Assembly: GCF_000521805.1 (NCBI RefSeq)
Contig: NZ_JAMB01000001.1
Span: 62,001 to 126,000 of the forward strand
DNA from: Marinomonas ushuaiensis DSM 15871
Lineage (GTDB): Bacteria > Pseudomonadota > Gammaproteobacteria > Pseudomonadales > Marinomonadaceae
Direction: 5' to 3'
Length of the DNA: 64,000 bases
The notes under the pieces were generated by a model that ran no database searches, was not told the DNA's origin, and saw nothing but the letters and a program-made list of their open reading frames with translations. Each line of letters begins with the position of its first letter. Position 1 is the first letter of the stretch. Position numbers and translations under genes: made by a program. Shown piece after piece: positions 46,996-56,451 of the stretch.

Positions 46996-47955
46996 ATGAA
47001 AGCAATGCAAATGAAAGACTACGGACCTGCTAGCGCGTTGACGTTGACAGAAACAAGTAAGCCGAACTTCAATGCGGATCAAATTCTGGTTCAAGTTGGC
47101 GCTGCTGGTGTAAACCCTGTGGATACTTATCTCCGTTCAGGCACAAACAACTACTCGACGACTTTCCCTCATACTCCAGGTTTGGACGGTGCAGGAACCA
47201 TTGTTGAATTAGGTGATCAAGTGACTGGCTTCGAAGTAGGCCAACGTGTGTATTTTAGCCGCAACCTAACAGGTTCATCGGCTGAGTTTGCAGTTTGTGC
47301 GACAACTCACACTTACCCATTAGCGGACGCTTTATCTTTTGAAGAAGGCGCATGTTTAGGCATTCCTTACACCACAGCGCATCGCGCTTTGTTTGGCCGT
47401 GCGAATGCTAAAACAGGTAATAAAGTGTTGGTTCATGGCGCAACGGGTGCCGTTGGTATCGCGACAATTCAGTTAGCTTTGTCTGCTGGAATGGATGTGG
47501 TTGCCAGTGCAGGAACTCAAGCCGGTGCAGACTTACTACGTGAACAAGGTGTCGAAACCGTCATCATGCATAACGAAGATGACCATCTTGCGCCATTCCA
47601 ATCTTTGGAAAACGGCTTTGATGTGATCATCGAAATGTTGGCAAACCATAACTTAGACCAAGATTTAAAAGCCTTGGCTTTTGGTGGCTGCGTCGCCGTC
47701 ATTGGTAACCGTGGCACAGTAGAGATTAACCCTCGCGACCTAATGGCTCGCGATGCATCTATCGTTGGTGTTGCGCTTGCGAACATTAAACCAAACGAAC
47801 TGGCTTTGATCGCAAAATCGTTACGCCCTCTTTTTGAAAAAGGTGTCTTGAAACCAGTCATTCGTCATTGCTACGATTTAACTGAACTAGCACAAGCCCA
47901 TGAAGACGTATTGAAGTCAGGCGCTTTGGGTAATTTAGTCGTTCGTGTCGGCTGA
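46996..47955 (+). CDS. qor: NADPH:quinone oxidoreductase (zeta-crystallin type MDR)
   Basis: 319 residues, zinc-free medium-chain dehydrogenase/reductase: N-terminal GroES-like domain (AAGVNPVDTYLRSG), then a Rossmann motif VLVHGATGAVGIATIQLA. Reduces quinones or enones with NADPH; the natural substrate is unknown. It follows dctM by 56 bases and may share its transcript. A terminator follows. Confidence 0.88.
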   Translation: MKAMQMKDYGPASALTLTETSKPNFNADQILVQVGAAGVNPVDTYLRSGTNNYSTTFPHTPGLDGAGTIVELGDQVTGFEVGQRVYFSRNLTGSSAEFAVCATTHTYPLADALSFEEGACLGIPYTTAHRALFGRANAKTGNKVLVHGATGAVGIATIQLALSAGMDVVASAGTQAGADLLREQGVETVIMHNEDDHLAPFQSLENGFDVIIEMLANHNLDQDLKALAFGGCVAVIGNRGTVEINPRDLMARDASIVGVALANIKPNELALIAKSLRPLFEKGVLKPVIRHCYDLTELAQAHEDVLKSGALGNLVVRVG

Positions 47956-47995
47956 TACGATATTAAAGTGCACTAATTCCAAGCAATAATACAGT

Positions 47996-48034
47996 AAACA
48001 CGATGCTTTCATTTGAAACGTCGTGTTTATTTTT
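47996..48034 (+). terminator. Terminator after qor
   Basis: AAACACGA / TCGTGTTT arms, extended inside by TTTCA-TTGAAA, followed by TATTTTTAT. It overlaps the far-upstream GTG that could open the araC reading frame, which argues for a later start of that gene. Confidence 0.7.
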
Positions 48035-48091
48035 ATCGCTAATGTTATAACCCGCTATACTTTCTATTTAATCTGTACAAAAGGTCTCTTT

Positions 48092-48865
48092 TTGACTCAG
48101 CCTGATTCTGACGTTTTCAGCTTGCCAACAGAAGCTCATGCCCATGATCACGATTACCATCAATTGGTCGTTGTGCTTGATGGCAATACGGACTTCGAAA
48201 TTCAAGGCAAAGGCAAGCAGCTTCATATTGGTGAAGGGTGCATTCTCCCTTCAGCAAACAGTCATGCCTTCGCAGGCTTGGGAGACAATCAGATCATGGT
48301 GGTAAACCTGCCGATTCCGCCACAAAAAAGCATCACGGATGAAGAATATGAAGTGGTGTCGCGCTTATTTGATCAAGCCGCTTATTTTCAGCTGAACCCT
48401 CGTTTACAGATATTGGCGTCAGCCTTATCTGGTGAACTTCAGCAATACCCAAACGACTCTATACTGGCACGTGCCTGCGGTAATACCCTGCTCAGTGCTA
48501 TTCGTCATCAAATGAACAACAAAGACGTTCGTAGTCGTGGCAATCATCTGGATATAGACAAACTCGATCAGTTTATAGAGCTCAATCTTTCTCGCCGTGT
48601 TCATATTGATCAACTGGCTAATTTTTGCTTTTTAAGCGTCAGCCAATTTCATGAACGCTTTAAAGATAGAACTGGAATGACGCCCCATCAATATTTAATG
48701 CGCAAGCGTTTAGAACGTGCTCAAGATCTACTTCGAGACGGCTTTCCACCTATCCAAGTGGCAGAAATGTGCGGTTTCTCAAGCCAGAGCGCCATGACCA
48801 ATGTTTTCTCGCAAATATTGGGAATTACACCGCTTAAATATCAGAAACAATTTAGCAATCGTTAA
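48092..48865 (+). CDS. AraC-family regulator with cupin sensor domain
   Basis: About 257 residues from a TTG start at 48092, which has AAAAGG eight bases upstream; the alternative GTG at 48023 lies within a terminator. N-terminal cupin-like domain (HDHDYHQLVVVLDGNTDFEIQG, EGCILPSANSHAF) and two C-terminal AraC helix-turn-helices (VHIDQLANFCFLSVSQFHER; GFPPIQVAEMCGFSSQSAM). It may be the proline-catabolism activator (PruR-like) that sits next to putA in relatives: a second araC 3' end with 18 of 26 identical residues lies just upstream of putA. That role is inference. Confidence 0.8.
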   Translation: MTQPDSDVFSLPTEAHAHDHDYHQLVVVLDGNTDFEIQGKGKQLHIGEGCILPSANSHAFAGLGDNQIMVVNLPIPPQKSITDEEYEVVSRLFDQAAYFQLNPRLQILASALSGELQQYPNDSILARACGNTLLSAIRHQMNNKDVRSRGNHLDIDKLDQFIELNLSRRVHIDQLANFCFLSVSQFHERFKDRTGMTPHQYLMRKRLERAQDLLRDGFPPIQVAEMCGFSSQSAMTNVFSQILGITPLKYQKQFSNR

Positions 48866-49050
48866 GTCGGTTTTATCATGGCTGCCAAACGCGCTATTGA
48901 TGCTAGAATCCATATAAAAATGAATCACGAGTAATATTATTTAAAATAATAAATATATTGCACCTAGGTTAATGGGGGTTAGTTCGCCTCTTACTGCTTT
49001 CACTGCATAATCTATCAAGTCTGAGGTGATATGCTTTTCGTTTCAAATAG

Positions 49051-49938
49051 CTATAATGGTAAATTACGTATAAGTGAGATTAATTCATTCATTTGAGAGC
49101 TATTACGGTTTGAAGACCTTTGCACTAAACCTGCCGCTGTTTCCCAAATAACTTGCTTCAGCTTGATTTCTTGTAATCCCATAGATTGAGCAAGTGGCAA
49201 CATTTGTTTTGGTATATGAGCAATATAATCCCCCCCCTTTAGCCCTTCTAACAAGCTATAAATTGATGTTGTTTCAAGTGCTATCTGAGGAGGTTTTAAA
49301 CCATTAGTCGCAAAAAAGGATGAAATGCGTTCAGTGCCAATGTAGTCACTTTTTAAAACCATCCAAGGATACTTGTGAATACTCTCGGTTTCAGCAAATG
49401 GCTGCTTGGTTAAAGGATGCTCAGGACTTGCGATTAAAACATGGCATACATCAAAAAGAGGCTCTTTTATGATCTCTGATCGATTTGGGAAATCAAGAGA
49501 TACACAAATCAGGTCAAGTTCGCCATTGATAAGCGCGGGTAATAATGTATCTATTACCCCACCTATGAGAGAAATTTTCACATCTGGGTGCTCTCGTTGA
49601 AATTGAGCAATAACGGGTGGCAATATACTTACTAGCCATACAGGTCCAGCACCAATCCTTAATGCTCTTGAACGGCCATCACGCAATTCTCCAATACTTG
49701 AAACAGCATGACGATATTCATTATCCATTATTTTTGCATGCCTCTGCAAAATCACCCCGAATTTGGTTAATTGAACGCCTACAGAAAGGCGTTCAAAGAG
49801 TTTAACACCTAAATCATCCTCCAATTTTTGAATGCTTTTTGTAAGTGCTGGCTGGCTTACATGCAAAGTATTTGAGGCCTCAGTAATACTTTTTTTTTCA
49901 GCGACGACTAAAAAACTTTGAAGTAAACGTGATTGCAA
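49051..49938 (-). CDS. LysR-family regulator of the adjacent catabolic operon
   Basis: 295 residues. Winged helix-turn-helix (LLQSFLVVAEKKSITEASNTLHVSQPALTKSIQKLE) and an effector domain with LRIGAGPVWLVSILPPVI. Closest in style to GbpR/CynR-like LysR proteins. It is divergent from the nine-gene operon starting at 50195, the usual arrangement for a pathway-specific activator; effector unknown. Confidence 0.88.
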   Translation of the reverse strand: MQSRLLQSFLVVAEKKSITEASNTLHVSQPALTKSIQKLEDDLGVKLFERLSVGVQLTKFGVILQRHAKIMDNEYRHAVSSIGELRDGRSRALRIGAGPVWLVSILPPVIAQFQREHPDVKISLIGGVIDTLLPALINGELDLICVSLDFPNRSEIIKEPLFDVCHVLIASPEHPLTKQPFAETESIHKYPWMVLKSDYIGTERISSFFATNGLKPPQIALETTSIYSLLEGLKGGDYIAHIPKQMLPLAQSMGLQEIKLKQVIWETAAGLVQRSSNRNSSQMNELISLIRNLPL

Positions 49939-50194
49939 TATATAGCTCCTTCTTATTGGATTAGCGAATTCTTCATTTTAGATAAAAGTTATACCACTAC
50001 ATTTTATCTTGATAATACAAGCGAATTTACCATCAAAACTCCTATTTTAAACATAATTTCACTTAAAAATAGACTCCCCTTCTCCTTGAACATAACAAAA
50101 AGTTATGGGAAAAGCTTTTTATTATATTGGCCCAACTCGCTATTGAGAAGCAATATACCTCTATACATTTCTCTAAATGGAGTAGGAATAAACC
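49939..50194. promoter_or_regulatory. Divergent control region, LysR / catabolic operon
   Basis: 256 AT-rich bases between divergent start codons, with no supported gene. LysR sites (T-N11-A in a dyad) should lie here, but I could not single one out with confidence. A GGAGTAGG ribosome site precedes the ATG at 50195. Confidence 0.45.
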
Positions 50195-51001
50195 ATGAAT
50201 AGTCATTTTGAGGCTCTAAGCGGCCTTGTTTATCACGAATTAAGTCATATCTGGGGGCATGGTGCACCATCTATGCCTGGTTTTGATGATGTTGTTATGT
50301 ATCGAAGCGTCAAGCATGCACAACATGGAGTAATGACTCACCGCATGCGTATGGTGATGCACTCGGGGACTCATGTGAATGCACCAATCCATATGATTCA
50401 AGGAGGTGTCGGGGTCGGTGATATTGCCATGGAAAATCTATTTGGTAATGGCGTTATTGTGTCTGTTCCAAAAGGTAAGTGGGAACTTATAAATGTGGCA
50501 GATCTTGAAGCGGCAACACCATCGATTAAAGAGGGCGATCTTGTTGTTCTCGTCACTGGTTGGCATAAGGAGTACTCAGATAGTCTCGAGTACTTCGGTG
50601 ACGCTCCAGGCCTTTCAATAGAAGCAGCTCAATGGTTAGTCTCGAAAAAAGTGGCTCTTGTCGCTATAGACACCCCTCAGATTGATCACCCTCTAGCAAC
50701 ATCACTTGGACCACATCGTGGTGGGCCAATTATGAATCGTCTGACAGCCAAATATCAGGATGAAACAGGATTAGATCCTAAAAAAGAACATGGTGTTTGG
50801 AATGGTGCTCATAAAGTTTTATTAGGTGCAGGTATTCCAACTATTGAAAACGTTGGTGGCGATGTAAATGACATGCTTGGTAAAGAAGCCTTGCTTCATG
50901 CGTTGCCATGGAACTGGAAAGAAGGCGATGCCTGCCCAGTTAGACTCGTTGCGATCACAAACCCTGACGGTAACTACAGAATTGAAAACGGAGCAGCATA
51001 A
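50195..51001 (+). CDS. Cyclase-family (kynurenine-formamidase-like) metal hydrolase, variant site
   Basis: 268 residues. The cyclase/kynurenine-formamidase/isatin-hydrolase superfamily has the metal-binding signature HxGTHxDxPxH; here it reads HSGTHVNAPIH (residues 56-66), so the Asp is Asn62. A further site, DTPQIDHPLATS, and the late GIPTIENVGG match the family. These enzymes hydrolyse amides, lactones or cyclic imides and dione rings. First gene of the operon; a close paralogue with the intact signature follows after 15 bases, so a heteromer or two-step division of labour is possible. Substrate not known. Confidence 0.8.
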   Translation: MNSHFEALSGLVYHELSHIWGHGAPSMPGFDDVVMYRSVKHAQHGVMTHRMRMVMHSGTHVNAPIHMIQGGVGVGDIAMENLFGNGVIVSVPKGKWELINVADLEAATPSIKEGDLVVLVTGWHKEYSDSLEYFGDAPGLSIEAAQWLVSKKVALVAIDTPQIDHPLATSLGPHRGGPIMNRLTAKYQDETGLDPKKEHGVWNGAHKVLLGAGIPTIENVGGDVNDMLGKEALLHALPWNWKEGDACPVRLVAITNPDGNYRIENGAA

Positions 51002-51016
51002 GCTGAGGGAAATATT

Positions 51017-51820
51017 ATGGCAGAATTAAATACAAAAAACGGTCTTCGTTATTATAGTCTCAGTCACCGCTGGGGTCATGGTATGCCTGAATGGCCTTCA
51101 ACTCCAGGTATTAATGTTGGCGTTAAAAAATTTCATGCTAAGGATGGTGTTTATGTCAACGAATTTGAAGGCATCATGCATCGAGGAACTCATATGGATG
51201 CGCCGATACATGTGACAGGTAATACACCAACAATTACGGGTTATCCGCTTAGCTCTTTTTTTGGAACAGGAGTCGCCGTATCCATTCCTAAGGGAAAATG
51301 GGAAGTTATCACTGCAAAAGACTTAGAAGACGTAAGACCTAAGATTCAACGTGGCGATATTGTAATGATCAATACTGGTATGCACAAAAAAATGGCGGAT
51401 ACCGATGAATACTTTGCTTACTCACCAGGTTTATATGCTGATGGTGCTCAATGGCTCGTCGACAAAGGTGTAAAAATGGTTGGTGTTGATGTCCAAGCCA
51501 ATGATCATCCTATGGCAACTAAGCTTGTCGATCATGGCTTAGGGCCAACACACCCACACCTGATCGAAGAATATAAAGAATATACAGGGAGAGATGTAAA
51601 AGAAGACTTTCCTAACTGGGAATCAGCTCACAAAATTTTGATGGTTGATGGTGGCATTCCTGCTATTGAAAATGTGGGTGGAGAGTTAGATCTTGTCACA
51701 GGGCATCGCTGTACATTTATGGCCTTCCCTTGGCGCTGGCCTGAAGGCGACGGCTGTGGTGTCCGCATAATGGCTGTCATAGATCCCGATCAAAAATTCC
51801 GCATTCCAACAGGAGCTTGA
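51017..51820 (+). CDS. Cyclase-family (kynurenine-formamidase-like) metal hydrolase
   Basis: 267 residues, paralogue of the preceding protein over its whole length. The signature HRGTHMDAPIH (55-65) is intact, and VDVQANDHPMATK and GIPAIENVGGELD follow the family pattern. Members usually bind Mn2+ or Zn2+ and cleave an amide or ring carbonyl bond. The SDR gene begins one base after its stop codon region, so the genes are coupled. Substrate not known. Confidence 0.82.
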   Translation: MAELNTKNGLRYYSLSHRWGHGMPEWPSTPGINVGVKKFHAKDGVYVNEFEGIMHRGTHMDAPIHVTGNTPTITGYPLSSFFGTGVAVSIPKGKWEVITAKDLEDVRPKIQRGDIVMINTGMHKKMADTDEYFAYSPGLYADGAQWLVDKGVKMVGVDVQANDHPMATKLVDHGLGPTHPHLIEEYKEYTGRDVKEDFPNWESAHKILMVDGGIPAIENVGGELDLVTGHRCTFMAFPWRWPEGDGCGVRIMAVIDPDQKFRIPTGA

Positions 51821-51821
51821 T

Positions 51822-52631
51822 ATGAGTGATATTACCTCAACGCTTCGTGACCCGATGTCTCTATTCAATGTTAAAGACAAAGTAGCAATTATAACAGGGG
51901 CATCTGGTGCCTTTGGACGTGCAACAGCTCTAACGCTTGGCGCTATGGGCACTAAATTGGTTCTAGTTTCTGGCTCATCCGACGAACTACAATCTGTTCT
52001 TGCTGAAGTAGAGGATGTAGGAGGGGAAGCGGTTATCATGAAGCGCCGTCCAGACTCACTTGAAGATGCTGAAGCCATTCGCGAATTTGCGCTTGAAACA
52101 TATGGTCGAATTGATCAGCTCTGTATTGCATCAGGTTATAACAAAGCGGGCTTCATTCAAGATATGGATTATGAAGACTGGCAAGCGGTTATGGATGCGA
52201 ATGTTCGTGGCGCTTGGTTTATGGCAAAAGCTGTCGGTTCTTATTGGATTAAAAATAAGGTCAAAGGCAAAATGTTGATGATGTCGTCTGTTCGCGGAAG
52301 ACATGGGAACATTTCTGGTTATACCGCGTATTGCACATCGAAAGGAGGTTCGGATGCACTAACACGTGTTCTTGCGACCGAATGGGGTCAGTATGGTATT
52401 ACTGTTAATTCTATTGCGCCAACAGTATTTAGATCAAAGCTTACTGCTTGGATGTGGAGTGATGATCCTGTAGGACGTGCAACGAAAGAACGCTCCCTAT
52501 CACGCATTCCTCTTAAGCGTTTGGGTGAAGCTGAAGATTTAATGGGAATGGCGCTTTATTTGTTGTCACCTGCATCTAATTTTTGCACGGGGCAAATCAT
52601 GTATGTTGATGGAGGCTTTACAGCAGGATAA
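51822..52631 (+). CDS. Short-chain dehydrogenase/reductase
   Basis: 269 residues, classical SDR: cofactor loop ITGASGAFGRATAL, active-site Ser-Tyr-Lys in MMSSVRGRHGNISGYTAYCTSKGG, and the C-terminal YLLSPASNFCTGQIMYVDGGF of FabG-like enzymes. Oxidises an alcohol or reduces a ketone with NAD(P); no substrate can be named. Its stop overlaps the next start by one base. Confidence 0.9.
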   Translation: MSDITSTLRDPMSLFNVKDKVAIITGASGAFGRATALTLGAMGTKLVLVSGSSDELQSVLAEVEDVGGEAVIMKRRPDSLEDAEAIREFALETYGRIDQLCIASGYNKAGFIQDMDYEDWQAVMDANVRGAWFMAKAVGSYWIKNKVKGKMLMMSSVRGRHGNISGYTAYCTSKGGSDALTRVLATEWGQYGITVNSIAPTVFRSKLTAWMWSDDPVGRATKERSLSRIPLKRLGEAEDLMGMALYLLSPASNFCTGQIMYVDGGFTAG

Positions 52632-53536
52632 TGGATAATCCAAAAAATATATCAATTATTGGCGCGGGCCTTATGGGGCATGGCATTGCCTATGTTCTAG
52701 CCCGTGCTGGCCATCTAGTTAGTGTTTTTGATAGATCGCCTGAGAGTTTGGCAAGTTTGGAGGAACGGCTTGACGCATTAGCGACTTTATTTGGTCATGA
52801 CCGTAGTGCTGTGATAAGGGTTTCTTCCCATAATAATATGGCAGAAGCCGTGAGTAATGCAGAAGTTGTGATTGAAGCAGCTATTGAAAATCTGGAAATA
52901 AAGCAATTCATCGTTGCTGAACTTGAGTCAATTGTCTCGTCAGATACGATCATTGCCTCTAACACATCTGCGCTACCAATTACTGAAATAGCCTCAAAAG
53001 CCAGTAATCCTGAACGAATAGTGGGTTCGCATTTCTGGAACCCACCACATTTAGTAAAATTGGTAGAAATTATTCAAGCCCAAAAAACCTCTGACGCCAC
53101 TGTTGAGTATATGATGGCATTGCTAACTGACGCAGGTCATCATGCGGTTCACGTTAGAAAAGATGTACCAGGTTTTATTGGAAATAGACTACAGCATGCG
53201 CTTAAGCGTGAGGCAATTGCGATTGTAGCCGCTGGAATTTGTGACGCAAAAACGGTAGATGATGTTGTTAAATATGGTTTTGGAAAACGGTTGGCCGTTA
53301 TGGGCCCATTAGAGCAATCTGATCTCGTTGGTTTAAAGTTGACACACCAAATTCATGAGACTTTGATGCCTGATATTGATCGAACCAATAAGCCACACCC
53401 TTATCTTGAGGATCGCATAGCCAAAGGTCACCTAGGTATGTCAACGGGTGAAGGTTTCAGAAAATGGACACCAGAGGAGGCGAAAGCCTTACGCGATAAG
53501 TTTAATAGCTTTCTTTTAGAACAAGCAAAAGAATGA
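52631..53536 (+). CDS. 3-hydroxyacyl-CoA-dehydrogenase-like NAD-dependent enzyme
   Basis: 301 residues, two-domain fold of 3-hydroxyacyl-CoA dehydrogenase: NAD loop SIIGAGLMGHGIAYVLARAG, SNTSALPITEIA, catalytic His in GSHFWNPPHLVKLVEII, and the C-terminal helical domain starting KDVPGFIGNRLQHALKREA. The single-domain length also fits relatives acting on free acids (carnitine or L-gulonate dehydrogenases), so a CoA substrate is not certain; no CoA ligase gene is nearby. Confidence 0.85.
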   Translation: MDNPKNISIIGAGLMGHGIAYVLARAGHLVSVFDRSPESLASLEERLDALATLFGHDRSAVIRVSSHNNMAEAVSNAEVVIEAAIENLEIKQFIVAELESIVSSDTIIASNTSALPITEIASKASNPERIVGSHFWNPPHLVKLVEIIQAQKTSDATVEYMMALLTDAGHHAVHVRKDVPGFIGNRLQHALKREAIAIVAAGICDAKTVDDVVKYGFGKRLAVMGPLEQSDLVGLKLTHQIHETLMPDIDRTNKPHPYLEDRIAKGHLGMSTGEGFRKWTPEEAKALRDKFNSFLLEQAKE

Positions 53537-53557
53537 TTAAAAATATAGGAACTGACA

Positions 53558-53893
53558 ATGATTGAAGTTAAGCGTTTCGATTCAGCAGAACCATATGATG
53601 CAAAAGGGCACTTTAATATGAGTGCAATGCGTTTACAAGGAAAAGGCGTGACTAACCTTGAAGATTACTGGGTTGGTTTTTCTACTTTTTTACCGGGTGG
53701 TGGAGCGGATAAAGCGTCAGCACCAACAGGGAAAGTATATGTAGTTTTAAAGGGTGAAATGACCGTAACGAGCAGTGATGGCGAAGTCATTTTAGGTCAA
53801 TATGACAGCTGCTATCTGCCACCGAACACTGAACGCTCAATCGAAAATAAAACCAACAATCCAGTACAAATGCTTGTGATATCGCCCAACTAA
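53558..53893 (+). CDS. Small cupin-fold protein without metal ligands
   Basis: 111 residues, one cupin barrel: a VYVVLKGEMTV strand pair and GQYDSCYLPPNTERSIEN. The usual GX5HXHX3-4E metal motif is absent; the region reads KASAPTGKVYVVLKG with no His. It may be a binding or structural partner, or an enzyme working without metal. Embedded in the catabolic operon, 21 bases after the dehydrogenase. Confidence 0.7.
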   Translation: MIEVKRFDSAEPYDAKGHFNMSAMRLQGKGVTNLEDYWVGFSTFLPGGGADKASAPTGKVYVVLKGEMTVTSSDGEVILGQYDSCYLPPNTERSIENKTNNPVQMLVISPN

Positions 53894-53959
53894 AAATGGG
53901 CATGTTTTAAAAAGGAAACCCAGATTTCTTGAAGATTTGCTAGATTGGAGTCAAGACAA

Positions 53960-55288
53960 ATGGTTATATTAAACGAAACACACGATCCAAGTTTGGTAAG
54001 CTGGCTAGAATCAGCCAACTTACCAAGTACTGATTTCCCGATTCAAAATTTGCCTTTTTCGATATTTCGTAAACGGGAGTCAAAAGAACTTTTCCGTGGA
54101 GGCGTTGCGATTGGCGATCAAATAATAGATTTAGCAGCACTCAATGCGGCGGGTATTTATGTAGGTGTAGCAGCTAAAGCCTTAGCTGCTACCTCTGAAT
54201 CTAGTTTGAATATTTTCATGGCAATGGGTGAGGTCTATTGGTCAGCATTACGCCTTGAATTATCACGCTCACTACGTGAAGGCTCAAAAGATAAAACCAC
54301 AATTTCAAATTACCTCATCGCTCAAGTGGATGCTGAATATGCCATACCTGCGACTATTGGTGACTACACAGATTTTTATGCATCTATTTACCATGCAACA
54401 AACGTAGGTCGTTTATTTCGTCCAGATAACCCTCTATTACCTAATTACAAATGGATACCTATTGGCTATCACGGCCGAAGTTCTTCCATCAATGTGTCAG
54501 GTGTGGACTTTTTTCGCCCTTCTTCACAAACAATAGAATCTAATGCTGAGACTCCAACTTATGGCCCTTGCAAGCGCTTAGATTATGAATTGGAAGTAGG
54601 GATTTTCATTGGTAAAGGTAATGAGCAGGGAGAGCGTATTCTCATAGATGAGGCAGAGTCGAACGTGTTTGGATTATGTGTGCTTAACGACTGGTCAGCG
54701 AGAGATATTCAGACTTGGGAATACCAACCACTTGGCCCTTTTTTATCTAAAAGTTTTGCTTCCACTATTTCTCCATGGATTGTAACAATGGAATCCTTGG
54801 CTCCTTATCGTACTAATTGGATAAGAGATGAAGCGGATCCGCAGCCCCTACACTATTTAGAATCAGAAAATAATCGTGAATACGGTGGTGTTGACCTACA
54901 GCTAGAGGTCTTATTAGAAACAACAAAAATGCGTAAAAACCTTACACCACCAGTTCAGCTTTGTTTAACTAACTTTAATTACTCCTATTGGACTGTAGCT
55001 CAAATGGTAACGCACCACTCAGTCAATGGTTGTAATCTGAGGGCAGGAGACTTTTTTGGTAGTGGCACTATGTCTGGTCCGCACAAAGGAAGCGAGGGAG
55101 CTCTCATAGAGTTAACGAAAGGTGGTATAGAGCCGGTGGATTTAGGTAATGGCGAGAGTCGTACTTATTTAGAGGATGGTGATCGTATTATAATGCGCGC
55201 CTGGTGTGAAAAAACAGGCCTGAGACGCATTGGATTAGGTGAACTTAGTAGTACGATTTTACCAGCTAAACTCGATTACTTCGGTTGA
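53960..55288 (+). CDS. fahA: Fumarylacetoacetase-like C-C hydrolase
   Basis: 442 residues from the ATG at 53960 (TTGGAG upstream). Full-length FAH, not the short FAHD form: N-terminal SH3-like domain (about 1-110), then the catalytic domain with DFYASIYHATNVGRLFRP, YHGRSSSINVSG, the metal-binding DYELEVGIFIGKGNE and LNDWSARDIQTWEYQPLGPF. Such enzymes cleave 1,3-diketo acids such as 4-fumarylacetoacetate. No homogentisate dioxygenase or maleylacetoacetate isomerase is nearby, so the tyrosine pathway is not indicated and the substrate may be a different diketo acid. Confidence 0.88.
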   Translation: MVILNETHDPSLVSWLESANLPSTDFPIQNLPFSIFRKRESKELFRGGVAIGDQIIDLAALNAAGIYVGVAAKALAATSESSLNIFMAMGEVYWSALRLELSRSLREGSKDKTTISNYLIAQVDAEYAIPATIGDYTDFYASIYHATNVGRLFRPDNPLLPNYKWIPIGYHGRSSSINVSGVDFFRPSSQTIESNAETPTYGPCKRLDYELEVGIFIGKGNEQGERILIDEAESNVFGLCVLNDWSARDIQTWEYQPLGPFLSKSFASTISPWIVTMESLAPYRTNWIRDEADPQPLHYLESENNREYGGVDLQLEVLLETTKMRKNLTPPVQLCLTNFNYSYWTVAQMVTHHSVNGCNLRAGDFFGSGTMSGPHKGSEGALIELTKGGIEPVDLGNGESRTYLEDGDRIIMRAWCEKTGLRRIGLGELSSTILPAKLDYFG

Positions 55289-55428
55289 ATATTAGATCGA
55301 CAAATATACGTTAAACTGAAAAATAAACAGACCTATCTTCTAGGTCTACCCATGAACATAATCAATGGCGAGAGAGACTCTTTAATTAAGTAAATTCTTA
55401 ATTAGTTCGAACCGCCTAGGAGACAAAA

Positions 55429-56451
55429 ATGAACATAATAAAAATAAAAATATTCATAACGGTAATAGCTTCGTTACTAGCTCTGAGCTCTCAGGTCTCA
55501 GCCCAAAGTCCTTTGAAATTAAAACTCGCCCATTTCCTACCGACAGGTAATGGACTGCATTCAGACTTCATGGAACCATGGGCTCGAGAGCTCGAGTCCT
55601 GCAGTAGTGGTACCGTCGAAGTTGAGATATTTCCAGGCGGTACACAGCTTGGAAATCCAACAAAACTGTACGATGCAGTACGTTCAGGTGCCGTCGATAT
55701 TGCTAACGGATTAAGTGGTATGCCTGGTGGACGCTTTGAACGATCACGTATTGCTGAGCTACCTTTCGTTTTCAAAAATGCTGATGAAGCCTCTCGCAGC
55801 CTATGGAAGCTGTTTCCGGATTATTTGCAAGACGAATATCCTGGCGTAAAGATGTTGGCGCTATATTCGAGCAACCCAGGTCAAGTGCACACGACAAAAA
55901 AATCTGTCACCAATATCAATGATATGAGTGGATTACGTTTGCGTTTTCCTACTGCAGCTACAGCCTCTATGATTAAGGCCTTGGGAGGAGACCCAGTGGG
56001 TTTGCCACCAGGAAATGTTTACGAAAATGCCGAAAAAGGAGTGATTGATGGTGCAGTATTTACCTGGGATACCATGGATTCATTCAATCTTGCTGAAGTA
56101 ATGAAATATCACCTAGATGCAAAAACCTATGTGGCTACATTTTGGTTCGGTATTAACCAAGCAAGTTATGACAAAATGCCAGAAAATGTCAAAGCTTGTA
56201 TAGATCAATCAACTGGTGATGTACTTGTCGCGAAATTCGGAAATTGGTGGAATAAATGGGATAAAGCTGGATATGATCTAGCTAACAGTGCTGGACATGA
56301 AATAACAGTACTAAGTGATGAGCAGCGCGCCAATTGGCTAGAGAAACTTCAACCAATGATTGATAACTACCTTGCTAATCTAGAAAATAAAGGAATCAGC
56401 AATGCCCGTGAGATTTACACAAAAATGAAAGAGATCTCAAATGCAAACTAA
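55429..56451 (+). CDS. dctP: TRAP transporter periplasmic binding protein (DctP)
   Basis: 340 residues with an AGGAG ribosome site. A signal peptide (IKIFITVIASLLALSSQVSA) precedes a DctP fold: LKLAHFLPTGNGLHSDFMEPWA, GTVEVEIFPGGTQLG, and the carboxylate-binding Arg in MSGLRLRFP. The gene overlaps dctQ by 11 bases. It presumably binds the carboxylate degraded by the enzymes encoded upstream. Confidence 0.92.
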   Translation: MNIIKIKIFITVIASLLALSSQVSAQSPLKLKLAHFLPTGNGLHSDFMEPWARELESCSSGTVEVEIFPGGTQLGNPTKLYDAVRSGAVDIANGLSGMPGGRFERSRIAELPFVFKNADEASRSLWKLFPDYLQDEYPGVKMLALYSSNPGQVHTTKKSVTNINDMSGLRLRFPTAATASMIKALGGDPVGLPPGNVYENAEKGVIDGAVFTWDTMDSFNLAEVMKYHLDAKTYVATFWFGINQASYDKMPENVKACIDQSTGDVLVAKFGNWWNKWDKAGYDLANSAGHEITVLSDEQRANWLEKLQPMIDNYLANLENKGISNAREIYTKMKEISNAN

